From NCBI RefSeq assembly GCF_003105115.1, contig NZ_QETH01000015.1, forward strand, positions 19,333 to 83,332: 64,000 bases of DNA, written 5' to 3'. This document shows positions 35,383-44,138 of this stretch, one piece after another; position 1 is the first letter of the stretch; each line of letters opens with the position of its first letter. The notes under the pieces were generated by a model, which saw only the letters and a list, made by a program, of their open reading frames with translations, was not told where the DNA came from and made no database searches. The position numbers and the translations under genes are program-made. The stretch is from Flavobacterium sp. HTF (GTDB lineage: Bacteria; Bacteroidota; Bacteroidia; Flavobacteriales; Flavobacteriaceae).

Positions 35383-35910
35383 ATGAAGAAATCAGGAAAA
35401 TTAAAACTTTTAAGCCTAGCATTTATTGCTTTTTTATACGCCAACACAACTTTCGCTCAGGACACAGAAGTTAAAAATTACGATCAGGGATTTAGATTAG
35501 GTTTCGGACTTAATGCGGGTGTACCAACAGACGGTGATTATGACTGGTCACTTGGGGGAGACGTTCGTTTACAATACGATTTGTCTAAAAGAACATCATT
35601 AACCCTGACTACAGGATTTACAAATTTATTTAATGGAGACGATCCAAACGGAAATGACATAAAAGATCTTGGATTTATTCCGGCAAAAGCAGGTTTTAAA
35701 GCTTTTATCTGGGAAGATCAGTTTTATGTGTTAGGTGAGGTTGGTGCAGGATTCGCTGTTACAAACGGATACGATCAAACTACTTTCTTATGGGCTCCAG
35801 GAATTGGATATGCTAACAAATACATTGATGTTAGTGTACGTTACGAAGGTTATCACGATTTCAAAACTGATCAGGTAGCATTACGTCTTGCCTATGGTTT
35901 TGACTTGTAA
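35383..35910 (+). CDS. Small outer-membrane beta-barrel protein
   Basis: A 175-residue protein. Signal peptide 1-25 (ends TTFAQ). The mature protein has alternating hydrophobic strands (RLGFGLNAGVP, LQYDLSKRTSLTLTTGF, YVLGEVGAGFAV, DVSVRYEGYHDF) and ends VALRLAYGFDL, an OmpW/OmpA-like 8-stranded barrel. The role is unknown. Monocistronic with a strong terminator. Confidence 0.82.
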   Translation: MKKSGKLKLLSLAFIAFLYANTTFAQDTEVKNYDQGFRLGFGLNAGVPTDGDYDWSLGGDVRLQYDLSKRTSLTLTTGFTNLFNGDDPNGNDIKDLGFIPAKAGFKAFIWEDQFYVLGEVGAGFAVTNGYDQTTFLWAPGIGYANKYIDVSVRYEGYHDFKTDQVALRLAYGFDL

Positions 35911-35944
35911 AAATACATTCATTTTTATTCTTTTGTTTTTGGTA

Positions 35945-35987
35945 AAACCCGGCAGTTGCTCATAGGCTGTCGGGTTTGGTTTTTTTA
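35945..35987 (+). terminator. Terminator of the beta-barrel gene
   Basis: An 11-bp stem with one G-U pair (35945-35955 with 35967-35977), then GG and seven T. Confidence 0.85.
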
Positions 35988-36047
35988 TTACTTTTTCAAT
36001 TCTTCTTTATAAATCTATTTTTTAAAAAGAGAAAAAACATAAATAGC

Positions 36048-36080
36048 AAACCCGACAGGTTTTAAAAACCTGTCGGGTTT
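36048..36080. repeat. Perfect 15-bp palindromic repeat (AACCTGTCGGGTTT family)
   Basis: Arms 36048-36062 and 36066-36080 pair perfectly with a 3-nt loop. It resembles the copy at 11214 and part of the terminator at 35945, and lies 26 bp after the PPK2 stop (minus strand). Confidence 0.85.
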
Positions 36081-36105
36081 ATTTGGTATATAATTATCTA
36101 ATTTA

Positions 36106-36981
36106 TTACTTTCTCAATTCTTTCTTGTACATTTCAAAATTGTCTTTTATTTCTTTGTCAAGTTCAGGTTGTTGTATATCTGTATATTTTTGTAACTCTT
36201 CCCAGATAATTTTGGCTACAATATATCGCGCCATTTCTTTATCATCTGCAGGAACAACATACCAAGGGGCCTTTTCTGTCGAAGTTTTGTTTATGGCTTC
36301 TTCATAATATTTTTGATACTCATCCCAGTGCTCACGTTCTTTCAGATCTCCGGGAGAAAATTTCCAATTGTGTTTTCCTTCTTCCAGACGACGTAATAAT
36401 CTTTCGCGCTGCTCTTCTTTGCTCAGATGCAGAAAAAACTTCATTATAATGGTTCCGTTTTCTGCAATATGTTTTTCAAAATTATTGATCTGGTCAATTC
36501 TTCGGTCCCAAAATTTTGGTTTTATATCGTCAACTGAATCTATTCCGGGTAAATTTTCGGCCAAAATAAATTCAGGATGCACACGTGTCACCAAAACATT
36601 CTCGTAATGTGTTCGGTTAAAAATGGCAAATTTTCCTTTTTCAGGAAGTGCAATATAATGTCTCCATAAATAATCATGTTCCAGTTCGGTAGAGTTTGGC
36701 GTTTTAAAACTATGCACCACTACTCCACGCGGATTGAATTCTTTAAAAACTTCGCGAATCAGACTGTCTTTTCCCGAAGTATCCATTCCCTGCAGGCAGA
36801 TCAGAACACTGTATTTATTATAGGCATACATCACTTCCTGCAAATCGCTGAGTTTTGCCTGAACTTTATCTAATTTTGCTTCTTTTTCTTCATCATCGGC
36901 TTTTATATCTAATAAAGTTGAAATCTTTTTGAGATTCACTTTTTTGACAACTTTAAAATCATTCGGATCTATCGATTTCAT
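36106..36981 (-). CDS. Polyphosphate kinase 2 family protein (polyphosphate:nucleotide phosphotransferase)
   Basis: A 291-residue P-loop kinase. Walker A CLQGMDTSGKDSLIRE near 62-77, the PPK2 lid and arginine motifs (HSFKTPNSTELEHDYLWRHY, FNRTHYENVLVTRVHPE) and the Walker B region are intact. It moves phosphate between polyphosphate and nucleotides; which nucleotide is preferred is not visible. Single gene. Confidence 0.93.
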   Translation of the reverse strand: MKSIDPNDFKVVKKVNLKKISTLLDIKADDEEKEAKLDKVQAKLSDLQEVMYAYNKYSVLICLQGMDTSGKDSLIREVFKEFNPRGVVVHSFKTPNSTELEHDYLWRHYIALPEKGKFAIFNRTHYENVLVTRVHPEFILAENLPGIDSVDDIKPKFWDRRIDQINNFEKHIAENGTIIMKFFLHLSKEEQRERLLRRLEEGKHNWKFSPGDLKEREHWDEYQKYYEEAINKTSTEKAPWYVVPADDKEMARYIVAKIIWEELQKYTDIQQPELDKEIKDNFEMYKKELRK

Positions 36982-37024
36982 ATCTTTTTCATTTTTTATA
37001 TTATAAATATAGTAATTTTACGAG

Positions 37025-37042
37025 TTCCGATAGCTATCGGAA
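37025..37042. repeat. 18-bp perfect palindrome in a divergent promoter region
   Basis: TTCCGATAGCTATCGGAA lies between the divergent PPK2 and beta-propeller-like genes. It could be an operator, a cruciform, or an over-represented genomic word. Confidence 0.8.
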
Positions 37043-37106
37043 TTGCTATTGTTTGTAATACTTTTATTGCAATCAGCATTAGATTTAGTTCTCAAAACAT
37101 CATTTC

Positions 37107-37943
37107 ATGGAAAAATTCACATTAGAAATATTATTTCAAATCATCGGAATCGGTTCGGCATCAGGATTATTTTATAATAATGATGCACTTTATATTATTG
37201 GCGACAACAGCGGATTTCTGTACGAATACAATATGCAGAATCAGCAATTAAACCAACATCCTTTAATTGATAATCCGACTCAAAATATTCCAAAAAACTT
37301 AAAACCGGATTTTGAATCTTTGACACATCACAACGATACACTTTATGTTTTTGGTTCGGGTTCAACCGAAAACCGAAACAGAATGATTGAGTTTGATTTG
37401 AAAAACAAAACCGTTTTACAAAAAAATAATCTGACCGATATTTATGCTCTGATGCAAAGTTTCGGAGAAATAAAACCGGAAGATTTTAATTTGGAAGGTG
37501 CTATTTTTGATGGAGAAAACTGGTACCTGTTCAATCGTGGAAACGGAATTTCAAACAAAAACACCATTTTTACGATTCATGCCAAAAGTCTTGGCGAAGA
37601 ATTTGCCCTGGTAGCAACCAATTACAAACTGCCAAAAATAAAAGGCGTTCGTTCCAGTTTTACCGATGCTGTTTTAGTCGAAGATAAAATCTATTTTCTT
37701 TCAACCGCCGAAGACACCAAATCTACTTATGATGACGGCGAAATCTTAGGAAGCTTCATCGGACGAATCGATCTGAAAACAATGAAAATTGATTTTACCC
37801 AAAAAATCACCTCATCCAATAAGTTTGAAGGTTTGACTTTCTATAAAAAAGAAAACAATAAAATAGAGTTTTTGCTTTGCGAAGATAATGACACAGATCT
37901 TTTGGAAACTAAGATTTTTAAATTGACTTTGCCGGTTAAATAA
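37107..37943 (+). CDS. Beta-propeller-like hypothetical protein (DUF6929-like)
   Basis: A 278-residue protein without signal peptide, made of repeated beta-hairpin patterns (ALYIIGDNSGFLYEYN, TLYVFGSGSTENRNRMIEFD, WYLFNRGNGI, IYFLSTAEDTKSTY, IGRIDLKTMKI, FEGLTFYKKENNKIEFLLCED). Acidic and aromatic residues at the turns resemble SdiA-regulated/phytase-like propellers. I believe it is a DUF6929-type protein; activity unknown. Confidence 0.7.
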   Translation: MEKFTLEILFQIIGIGSASGLFYNNDALYIIGDNSGFLYEYNMQNQQLNQHPLIDNPTQNIPKNLKPDFESLTHHNDTLYVFGSGSTENRNRMIEFDLKNKTVLQKNNLTDIYALMQSFGEIKPEDFNLEGAIFDGENWYLFNRGNGISNKNTIFTIHAKSLGEEFALVATNYKLPKIKGVRSSFTDAVLVEDKIYFLSTAEDTKSTYDDGEILGSFIGRIDLKTMKIDFTQKITSSNKFEGLTFYKKENNKIEFLLCEDNDTDLLETKIFKLTLPVK

Positions 37944-38067
37944 ATCTTTGTTCCCGAAGCCTCGGGACTGCGTCTTTGCGAATCTTCGCGGTAAAACTAT
38001 AATTGTAACACAGAGAATCTCAAAGTTATCACGGAGATTCACAAAATTTTTTAAATATATTCCTTTG

Positions 38068-38718
38068 ATGAGGCAAATTTACAAAATCACCATAATCGCT
38101 TTATTCTTATTCAGTTTTTCAATTTATTCCCAAACGCAGGAAGCTATAATTTACTTTAAAGACGGAGATTCTATTGAAGGCTTTGCCGCATTAAAATTTA
38201 ATAAAATAAAATTTAAAGTTGCTCCTGAAGACAAAGCCGATACATGGGATGCGGAATTTGTCAAAAAAATTACATTCATCGGATTTGACATGACAAGGAC
38301 TTTTGAATACATTATCATAAGTTCCGGTAGTAAACCCACATTGGTAGAAACCATCGTTAAAGGTGAAGTTACTCTATATAAAAAACTAGGTTCAGATTAC
38401 AATAATCTGTTTACAAATCCATTTGATGAACAACCTCTTACTTACTATAATCCAGGTTCCAATTTAAACAGGAATTCTCAAATGCAACCACAAGTATTTA
38501 ATATGAAGGAACTTCCAGAGTTGTATTATGTTAAAAAAGAAAACGATAAATATCCAACTTGTTTAAATTGCGGCATTCTAAATGCATGGAGAAAAAACAC
38601 TTCCAAATATTTTACTGACTGCGACTTTATCGTCAAAAAACTAAAAGGAGATAAATGGCTTTTTGAAAATCTTAAAGATATTGTAGAATTTTATAATGAT
38701 ATTTGTTTCGAAAAGTAA
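38068..38718 (+). CDS. Secreted hypothetical protein
   Basis: A 216-residue protein with a clear signal peptide (MRQIYKITIIALFLFSFSIYSQ). The mature part starts with a beta-rich domain (EAIIYFKDGDSIEGFAALKF) and ends with a segment with three Cys (PTCLNCGILNAWRKN, TDCDFIV). The ATG at 38068 is chosen; a longer frame from 37948 adds 40 residues of repeat-derived sequence. No family recognised. Confidence 0.75.
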   Translation: MRQIYKITIIALFLFSFSIYSQTQEAIIYFKDGDSIEGFAALKFNKIKFKVAPEDKADTWDAEFVKKITFIGFDMTRTFEYIIISSGSKPTLVETIVKGEVTLYKKLGSDYNNLFTNPFDEQPLTYYNPGSNLNRNSQMQPQVFNMKELPELYYVKKENDKYPTCLNCGILNAWRKNTSKYFTDCDFIVKKLKGDKWLFENLKDIVEFYNDICFEK

Positions 38719-38856
38719 TTTAAGCACTAATTTACAAGTACATACGCAAATTAAGCAAGCGCATTTACAGATAACCAAAAATAAAAAACAACTTTTTTTC
38801 ATCTTCGTCCCAACCTTTTTATCTTTTTGCTTCTCTATATAAGAAAGACCATCATT

Positions 38857-39393
38857 GTGATAAACGAAACTCAAATAGCAAATTGTAAAAAAATGCACCG
38901 CGATGCCCAGCGTCAGGTGTACGAATACATGGCGCCAAAGTTGTACCGCCTTTGCAAAAGGTATTTAAAAAAGGAAGAAGAAATTGAAGAAGCGCTGGCC
39001 GATTCGTTTTTTACCATTTTTACCAAACTTGACCAGTTAAAAGAAGCCTATGCGTTTGAAGCATGGGCACGAAGAATAACGGTAAACCATTGTTTGGCAT
39101 CAATTAAAAAAAACACCAACTTCAATATGTATCTCGACGACGTAAAACTGCTTTCGCAGCCCTCTGTTGACGAACTTAACACTTTAGAAGAAGAAGATTT
39201 ACTTAATTTATTAAACCACATTCCTGATGGCTGTAAAACTGTTTTTAACCTTTTTGTTATAGAAGGTTTTGGACATAAAGAAATAGCCGAAATGCTGAAA
39301 ATCTCCGAAGGCACCTCAAAATCACAATTGAATGCCGCAAAGACAAAACTGAAAGAACTGGTTAATAAATTGTATTATCAAAAAGCGAAATAG
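38857..39393 (+). CDS. ECF-type RNA polymerase sigma-70 factor
   Basis: A 178-residue protein from GTG 38857. Region 2 (VYEYMAPKLYRLCKRYLKKEEEIEEALADSFFTIF) contacts the -10 element, and region 4 (LNHIPDGCKTVFNLFVIEGFGHKEIAEMLKISEGTSKSQLNAAKTKL) contains the -35 HTH. The preceding frame (TTG 38827) lies in promoter-like DNA. The next gene starts 2 bp after its stop, so it is co-expressed with its probable anti-sigma partner. Confidence 0.92.
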   Translation: MINETQIANCKKMHRDAQRQVYEYMAPKLYRLCKRYLKKEEEIEEALADSFFTIFTKLDQLKEAYAFEAWARRITVNHCLASIKKNTNFNMYLDDVKLLSQPSVDELNTLEEEDLLNLLNHIPDGCKTVFNLFVIEGFGHKEIAEMLKISEGTSKSQLNAAKTKLKELVNKLYYQKAK

Positions 39394-39395
39394 TC

Positions 39396-40358
39396 ATGGA
39401 CAATCAAGATAAATTATTCGATAAAATAAAACAAGCTTCGCAAAATGCGGAGTTCAAAGACTTTCCCGGAATGGAAAAAGTCTGGTCACGTGTTGAAGAA
39501 AAACTGGACAAAAAAGAAGATAAAAAAACAATTGCATTATGGAAAAAAATTGCAATTGCGGCTTCTCTTTTATTAATCATTTCTGTGGGTTCCCAATTTT
39601 TAAAAACAGAAAAAAAATCAAACATTGAAAATTCTAATGAAGTTGTGAATAGTGAAACTCCGAAAGAAGCAATTCAAAAAACGGATTCACAGAAAGATCA
39701 AATTGCAACTTCTGAAGATTCCGGAATAGTTTCAAAAACAGAAGCCGAAAAAATCCTGAATAATCAGATTAAGCAGCAGCCTCCGGTTGCAATTCATGTA
39801 ACCCAGAGTCCAAATATCAATTCGTTACCTTATGAGCCATCTCCAGTAATTGTTTATAATGAGTCTGCTTCTGCTCCATCAGTATCTTACGGATATGAAG
39901 CCGAAAAAGATTCTATTACAAAGGACAAAGCTCTGACTTATGAATCTGCAAAATCTGCCAAAAAAGAATTTTATCGAATTGCAGATTCTGATAATGAATC
40001 TTTAAGAACTAAAAAAAGTGCCCCGTTGGTTATTCTTAACGGAAATGCGATGGCCCACACCGATGATGCCAAACGAGATAAAATGATGCAGGAAGAACTT
40101 CCTAATCTTAATCCGGAAAATGTCGAGTCCCTGGTAATCCTGGACGAACCCTTATATATCATCGACGGTATTTATTATTCTGAAAATGATTTGTTTGGCA
40201 AAAACCCAACGAGTCCGTACGCACCTCTGAATAAACAGGAAATAAAAACGATAACCATTTTACAGGATCTTGAAGCCACTTCAAAATATGGTGAAAAAGG
40301 GAAAAAAGGAGTTGTCATCATTACTACAAAAACAGGAAAACCGGCTTTGAAGAAATAG
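39396..40358 (+). CDS. Anti-sigma-like membrane protein with C-terminal TonB-plug-like domain
   Basis: A 320-residue protein. The cytoplasmic N-terminus (1-48, helical, FDKIKQASQNAEF, MEKVWSRVEEKL) is followed by one membrane helix (about 51-67), a low-complexity periplasmic linker (75-230) and a C-terminal domain (about 249-316). That domain reads EPLYIIDG, then ITILQDLEATSKYGEKGKKG and VVIITTKTG, the plug-domain pattern of TonB-dependent receptors. Position and topology make it the likely anti-sigma factor of the preceding gene. It has no catalytic motif. Confidence 0.75.
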   Translation: MDNQDKLFDKIKQASQNAEFKDFPGMEKVWSRVEEKLDKKEDKKTIALWKKIAIAASLLLIISVGSQFLKTEKKSNIENSNEVVNSETPKEAIQKTDSQKDQIATSEDSGIVSKTEAEKILNNQIKQQPPVAIHVTQSPNINSLPYEPSPVIVYNESASAPSVSYGYEAEKDSITKDKALTYESAKSAKKEFYRIADSDNESLRTKKSAPLVILNGNAMAHTDDAKRDKMMQEELPNLNPENVESLVILDEPLYIIDGIYYSENDLFGKNPTSPYAPLNKQEIKTITILQDLEATSKYGEKGKKGVVIITTKTGKPALKK

Positions 40359-40394
40359 CCAAAACCCGAACATTAATTCTAAAACTTTATTATC

Positions 40395-42569
40395 ATGAAA
40401 AGTCTAAAACTTATTTCATCAGCCATTGCTATGCTTATATGTTTCGTAAGCCTGGCACAAGAAAGAACTATTACAGGAATCATTTCAGATGAAACAAAAC
40501 AGCCAGTTCCAGGCGTAAATATTCTCAATCAGAGATCTAAAGCTACAGCTTTTAGTAATTTTGATGGCCAATACAGTATTCAGGCTCAAAAAGGAGATCT
40601 TTTGGTTTTCAGCTATATTGGTTATGATACACAAAGACAAAAAGTACAGGATTCGAATACAATTAATATACAATTGCGTTCAGCACAGCAAACTTTAAAT
40701 GAAGTCGTAGTGGTTGGTTATGGAACAAGCGATTCGGAATATGAAAATCGAAGTTATGATCGTGCTGAAAGAAGAAAAGAAAAAAGAGAAATTTCACAGG
40801 CACTTAAAGGAAAAGTGACAAGGGTTCAGGTTCAAAACAGTGTTGTTACAAACAATATGGCATATGCACCAAGTCAAAGTGTTGTAATACGTGGAACTGC
40901 CACTGTTTTGTCAAAAGATGAACCCATGTATGTTGTTGACGGAGTTCCTGTTAAAGCCAGTCAAATGGCAAAAATTAATCCGAATGATATCAAAGATTTA
41001 AAAGTGCTGAAAGATGATACCGCTACTTCGATTTACGGAAGCAAAGCTTCAAATGGCGTTGTTGTAATCTCTACCAAAAACGAGCTTTATAAAAATCTTT
41101 CGGAAAAAGAATTAGACAAAAAATTAAATATTACGCCAATTCCTGCCGAGCCGACTCAGGAAGATTATGATACTTTTGTTGAAAATGCTTTTGAAAGTCC
41201 AAAAACAGCTCCGCTTTCTACGTTTTCTATTGATGTTGATAATGCATCTTATACCAATATCAGACGATTTTTAAACAACGGTCAGCAAGTGCCAAAAGAT
41301 GCGGTGCGTGTAGAAGAAATGGTTAATTTTTTCAAGTATACTTATCCACAGCCAAAAAACGAACATCCGTTTTCAATCAATACAGAAGTAAGCGATTCGC
41401 CCTGGAATGCAAATAATAAAATTTTGAAAATTGGCTTACAGGGAAAAAATATTCCAACTGAAAATTTACCTGCTTCCAACCTTGTTTTCTTAATTGATGT
41501 TTCGGGTTCAATGAGTGAGATGAATAAACTGCCTTTACTAAAACAATCTTTAAAAATACTGGTAAACGAATTACGTCCAAAAGACAAAGTAGCCATTGTG
41601 GTGTATGCGGGCGCTGCCGGAATGGTTTTGCCTCCAACTTCCGGAGACGAGAAAAAAACAATTATTGAGGCATTAGATAAATTACAATCTGGCGGAAGCA
41701 CTGCAGGCGGCGCGGGAATCGAACTGGCTTATAAAACGGCAGCAGAAAACTTTATTAAAGGCGGAAATAACCGTGTAATCCTGGCAACAGACGGAGATTT
41801 TAACGTTGGAAGTTCCTCTAATTCTGATATGGAAACATTAATTGAAGAGAAAAGAAAAACAGGCGTTTTCCTGACTTGTTTAGGTTACGGAATGGGAAAT
41901 TACAAAGACAGCAAAATGGAAATTTTAGCAGATAAAGGAAACGGAAATTATGCTTATATCGATAACATTCAGGAAGCAAACCGTTTTTTAGGAAAAGAAT
42001 TCAAAGGTTCTATGTTTGCTATCGCGAAAGATGTAAAAATTCAAATTGAATTCAATCCAAAACAAGTACAGGCGTATCGTTTGATTGGTTATGAAAACAG
42101 AAAACTCCGCGCAGAGGATTTTAAAAATGATGCTATTGATGCGGGAGAATTAGGAAGTAATCATACTGTTACAGCTTTGTATGAAATTATTCCGGCAGGT
42201 ACAAAAAGCAGCTATTTAGCCGAGCAGCCGGATGATTTGAAATATACTAAAACAGAAACAGGTTCTAATAATTACAGCAATGAACTGGCAACAATCAAAT
42301 TCCGCTATAAAAAACCTGATGGAGAAAAAAGCATCGAAATGGTTCAGGTAATCGACAACAAATCGGTTGCTCTGGATAAGGCTAGTGATGATATGAAATT
42401 CAGTTCTGCAGTGGCCTGGTTTGGATTGAAACTAAGAGATTCAAAATTGATTGTCGAAAAATCTTCTGAAGAAATTGTAAGATTAGCAAGACAAGGAAAT
42501 TCAAACGATGACGAAGGTTACAAAGCAGAATTTATTCGTCTTGTTGAAACTTCCAAGCAATATAATTAA
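40395..42569 (+). CDS. Secreted protein: CarboxypepD_reg + plug-like + YfbK/VWA + DUF3520 domains
   Basis: A 724-residue protein. Signal peptide 1-21, carboxypeptidase-regulatory-like domain 25-97 (GVNILNQRSKATAFSNFDG), plug-like domain 101-228 (NEVVVVGYGT, EPMYVVDGVPV, DLKVLKDDTATSIYGSKASNG, VVVISTK). Then a YfbK N-terminal domain (TFSIDVDNASYTNIRRFL), VWA with intact MIDAS DVSGSM near 368-373 and TDGDFN, and a C-terminal DUF3520. No receptor barrel is present. It follows the anti-sigma-like gene by 36 bp and shares the plug module with it. Confidence 0.85.
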   Translation: MKSLKLISSAIAMLICFVSLAQERTITGIISDETKQPVPGVNILNQRSKATAFSNFDGQYSIQAQKGDLLVFSYIGYDTQRQKVQDSNTINIQLRSAQQTLNEVVVVGYGTSDSEYENRSYDRAERRKEKREISQALKGKVTRVQVQNSVVTNNMAYAPSQSVVIRGTATVLSKDEPMYVVDGVPVKASQMAKINPNDIKDLKVLKDDTATSIYGSKASNGVVVISTKNELYKNLSEKELDKKLNITPIPAEPTQEDYDTFVENAFESPKTAPLSTFSIDVDNASYTNIRRFLNNGQQVPKDAVRVEEMVNFFKYTYPQPKNEHPFSINTEVSDSPWNANNKILKIGLQGKNIPTENLPASNLVFLIDVSGSMSEMNKLPLLKQSLKILVNELRPKDKVAIVVYAGAAGMVLPPTSGDEKKTIIEALDKLQSGGSTAGGAGIELAYKTAAENFIKGGNNRVILATDGDFNVGSSSNSDMETLIEEKRKTGVFLTCLGYGMGNYKDSKMEILADKGNGNYAYIDNIQEANRFLGKEFKGSMFAIAKDVKIQIEFNPKQVQAYRLIGYENRKLRAEDFKNDAIDAGELGSNHTVTALYEIIPAGTKSSYLAEQPDDLKYTKTETGSNNYSNELATIKFRYKKPDGEKSIEMVQVIDNKSVALDKASDDMKFSSAVAWFGLKLRDSKLIVEKSSEEIVRLARQGNSNDDEGYKAEFIRLVETSKQYN

Positions 42570-42581
42570 TAAATATTTTAT

Positions 42582-42589
42582 TACATTTG
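42582..42589 (+). promoter_or_regulatory. -7 element TACATTTG for the scramblase-like gene
   Basis: An exact TAnnTTTG 33 bp before the ATG at 42623. Confidence 0.55.
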
Positions 42590-42622
42590 GGTCTTATTCT
42601 AAAAAATTAATTTTACACACGT

Positions 42623-43210
42623 ATGAATCCCATTTTAAGCCAAAATCTATTTTTAGTAAAAGAACATGTCGGAATGTTTAAAGCTGCAAACAATTACGAT
42701 ATTTACAACCCGGAAACCAATCAGATAATCATGAACTGCCGAGAAAACAATCTTGGTTTTTTTACTAAAATACTTCGATTTACAGATTACAAAAGAGCAA
42801 CACCATTTAATGTTGAAATCACAACCGCTTCTGGCGAGAAATTAATAACCGTAAGAAGGGGCATTGCGATATTCAGGTCAACTGTTGAAGTACTGGATGA
42901 AAAAGATCGTCTGGTTGGAACTTTCAAACAAAAATTCTTTTCTATAGGCGGAAAGTTTGATATCCTTGACAAAAATGAAAAACCGGTTGCAACACTTCAG
43001 GGAAAATGGACCGGATGGGATTTTAAATTTTCGCATGAAAACAAAGAACTTGCCCAGGTAACCAAAAAATGGGCCGGAATGGGTAAAGAACTTTTTACAA
43101 GTGCTGATAACTATGTTCTGAATATTGAAGAAACTGTACCCGCTGACAGCTCGTTAAGACAATTAATTTTAGGAGCTGTAATGTGTATCGACATGGTTCT
43201 GAAAGAATAA
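42623..43210 (+). CDS. Phospholipid scramblase-related protein
   Basis: A 195-residue protein with the tubby-like/LURP-one/scramblase fold: a closed beta barrel (LFLVKEHVGMFKAANNYDIYNPETNQIIMNCREN, VEVLDEKDRLVGTFKQKFFSIGGKFDILDKNEKPVATLQGKWTGWDFKFSHENKEL). It ends in one hydrophobic helix that includes QLILGAVMCIDMVL. Bacterial relatives are poorly characterised; membrane lipid scrambling is not shown. Own promoter. Confidence 0.8.
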   Translation: MNPILSQNLFLVKEHVGMFKAANNYDIYNPETNQIIMNCRENNLGFFTKILRFTDYKRATPFNVEITTASGEKLITVRRGIAIFRSTVEVLDEKDRLVGTFKQKFFSIGGKFDILDKNEKPVATLQGKWTGWDFKFSHENKELAQVTKKWAGMGKELFTSADNYVLNIEETVPADSSLRQLILGAVMCIDMVLKE

Positions 43211-43273
43211 CCCAAAGTTGTTAAACTTAGATTAAGAATACATTTCAAAGCATCATTTTATCCTGCAAAAGCT

Positions 43274-43281
43274 TATTTTTG
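43274..43281 (+). promoter_or_regulatory. -7 element TATTTTTG for the SDR gene
   Basis: An exact TAnnTTTG 43 bp before the ATG at 43325. Confidence 0.55.
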
Positions 43282-43324
43282 TATGACTTAAAATGATGCT
43301 TTCTGCATTTCTAAAAATACAATC

Positions 43325-44041
43325 ATGACCGACTTAAAAAATAAAAACGCCTTTATTACGGGTGCAGGAAAAGGAATTGGAAAAGCTGTGGCAATTGCTT
43401 TGGCAAAAGAAGGTGTAAACCTGATTTTAGTTTCCAGAACTAAAAGCGATATTGATCAACTGGCAGAAGAAACGGCAAAACTGGGTGTGAAAACTTTGGC
43501 TTTGTCTGCTGACGTTTCGGATATTAATTCTATCAATACGGCTGTAGAAAAAGCTCTGGCCGAATTTAATACTATTGATATTTTAATTAACAGTGCCGGA
43601 ATCGCTTCTTTTGGAAAATTCTTAGAACTGGAACCAGAAGCCTGGGAAAGAATTATTCAGGTAAATTTAATGGGAACGTATTATACGACACGCGCCATTA
43701 TTCCGAACATGATCGAAAGACAAACCGGGGATATTATCAATATTTCGTCTACTGCGGGATTGAACGGAAATGCTTTGACGAGTGCTTACAGTGCTTCTAA
43801 ATTTGCTGTTTTGGGCTTAACGGATTCACTGATGCAGGAAATGAGAAAACACAATATTCGTGTTACAGCCTTAACTCCAAGCACCGTTGCCACAGATATG
43901 GCAAAAGATTTAAACCTGACAGACGGTAATCCCGAAAAAGTAATGCAATCTGAAGACATGGCAGAATTAATTGTTGCCCAGTTAAAATTAAACCGCAGGG
44001 TTTTCATTAAAAACAGCAGCATCTGGTCTACTAATCCTTAA
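43325..44041 (+). CDS. Short-chain dehydrogenase/reductase, FabG-like
   Basis: A 238-residue classical SDR. NAD(P) site [12 protein letters not shown] (13-24), NNAG-equivalent INSAGIAS near 88, and the catalytic Ser-Tyr-Lys in [25 protein letters not shown] (Tyr/Lys near 154/158). It resembles 3-oxoacyl-ACP reductases, but it is outside a fatty-acid operon, so the substrate is open. Confidence 0.9.
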   Translation: MTDLKNKNAFITGAGKGIGKAVAIALAKEGVNLILVSRTKSDIDQLAEETAKLGVKTLALSADVSDINSINTAVEKALAEFNTIDILINSAGIASFGKFLELEPEAWERIIQVNLMGTYYTTRAIIPNMIERQTGDIINISSTAGLNGNALTSAYSASKFAVLGLTDSLMQEMRKHNIRVTALTPSTVATDMAKDLNLTDGNPEKVMQSEDMAELIVAQLKLNRRVFIKNSSIWSTNP

Positions 44042-44053
44042 AAAATAAACTTC

Positions 44054-44120
44054 AAATTCCAAATTTTTAAATTCCAAATTCCAAACTGCTATAGATTGGA
44101 ATTTGGAATTTAAAAATTGA
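44054..44120. repeat. AAATTCC-word array forming a 25-bp near-perfect hairpin
   Basis: Arms 44060-44084 and 44096-44120 match at 24 of 25 positions with an 11-nt loop. The arms are built of AAATTCC/GGAATTT units. It ends 18 bp before the next start codon. Confidence 0.88.
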
Positions 44121-44138
44121 GATTTAACATGTAAAACT

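Noticed and set aside
37948..38067. N-terminal extension of the secreted protein at 38068
   Set aside because: The extra 40 codons lie in intergenic repeat words and would put a polar stretch before an ideal signal peptide.
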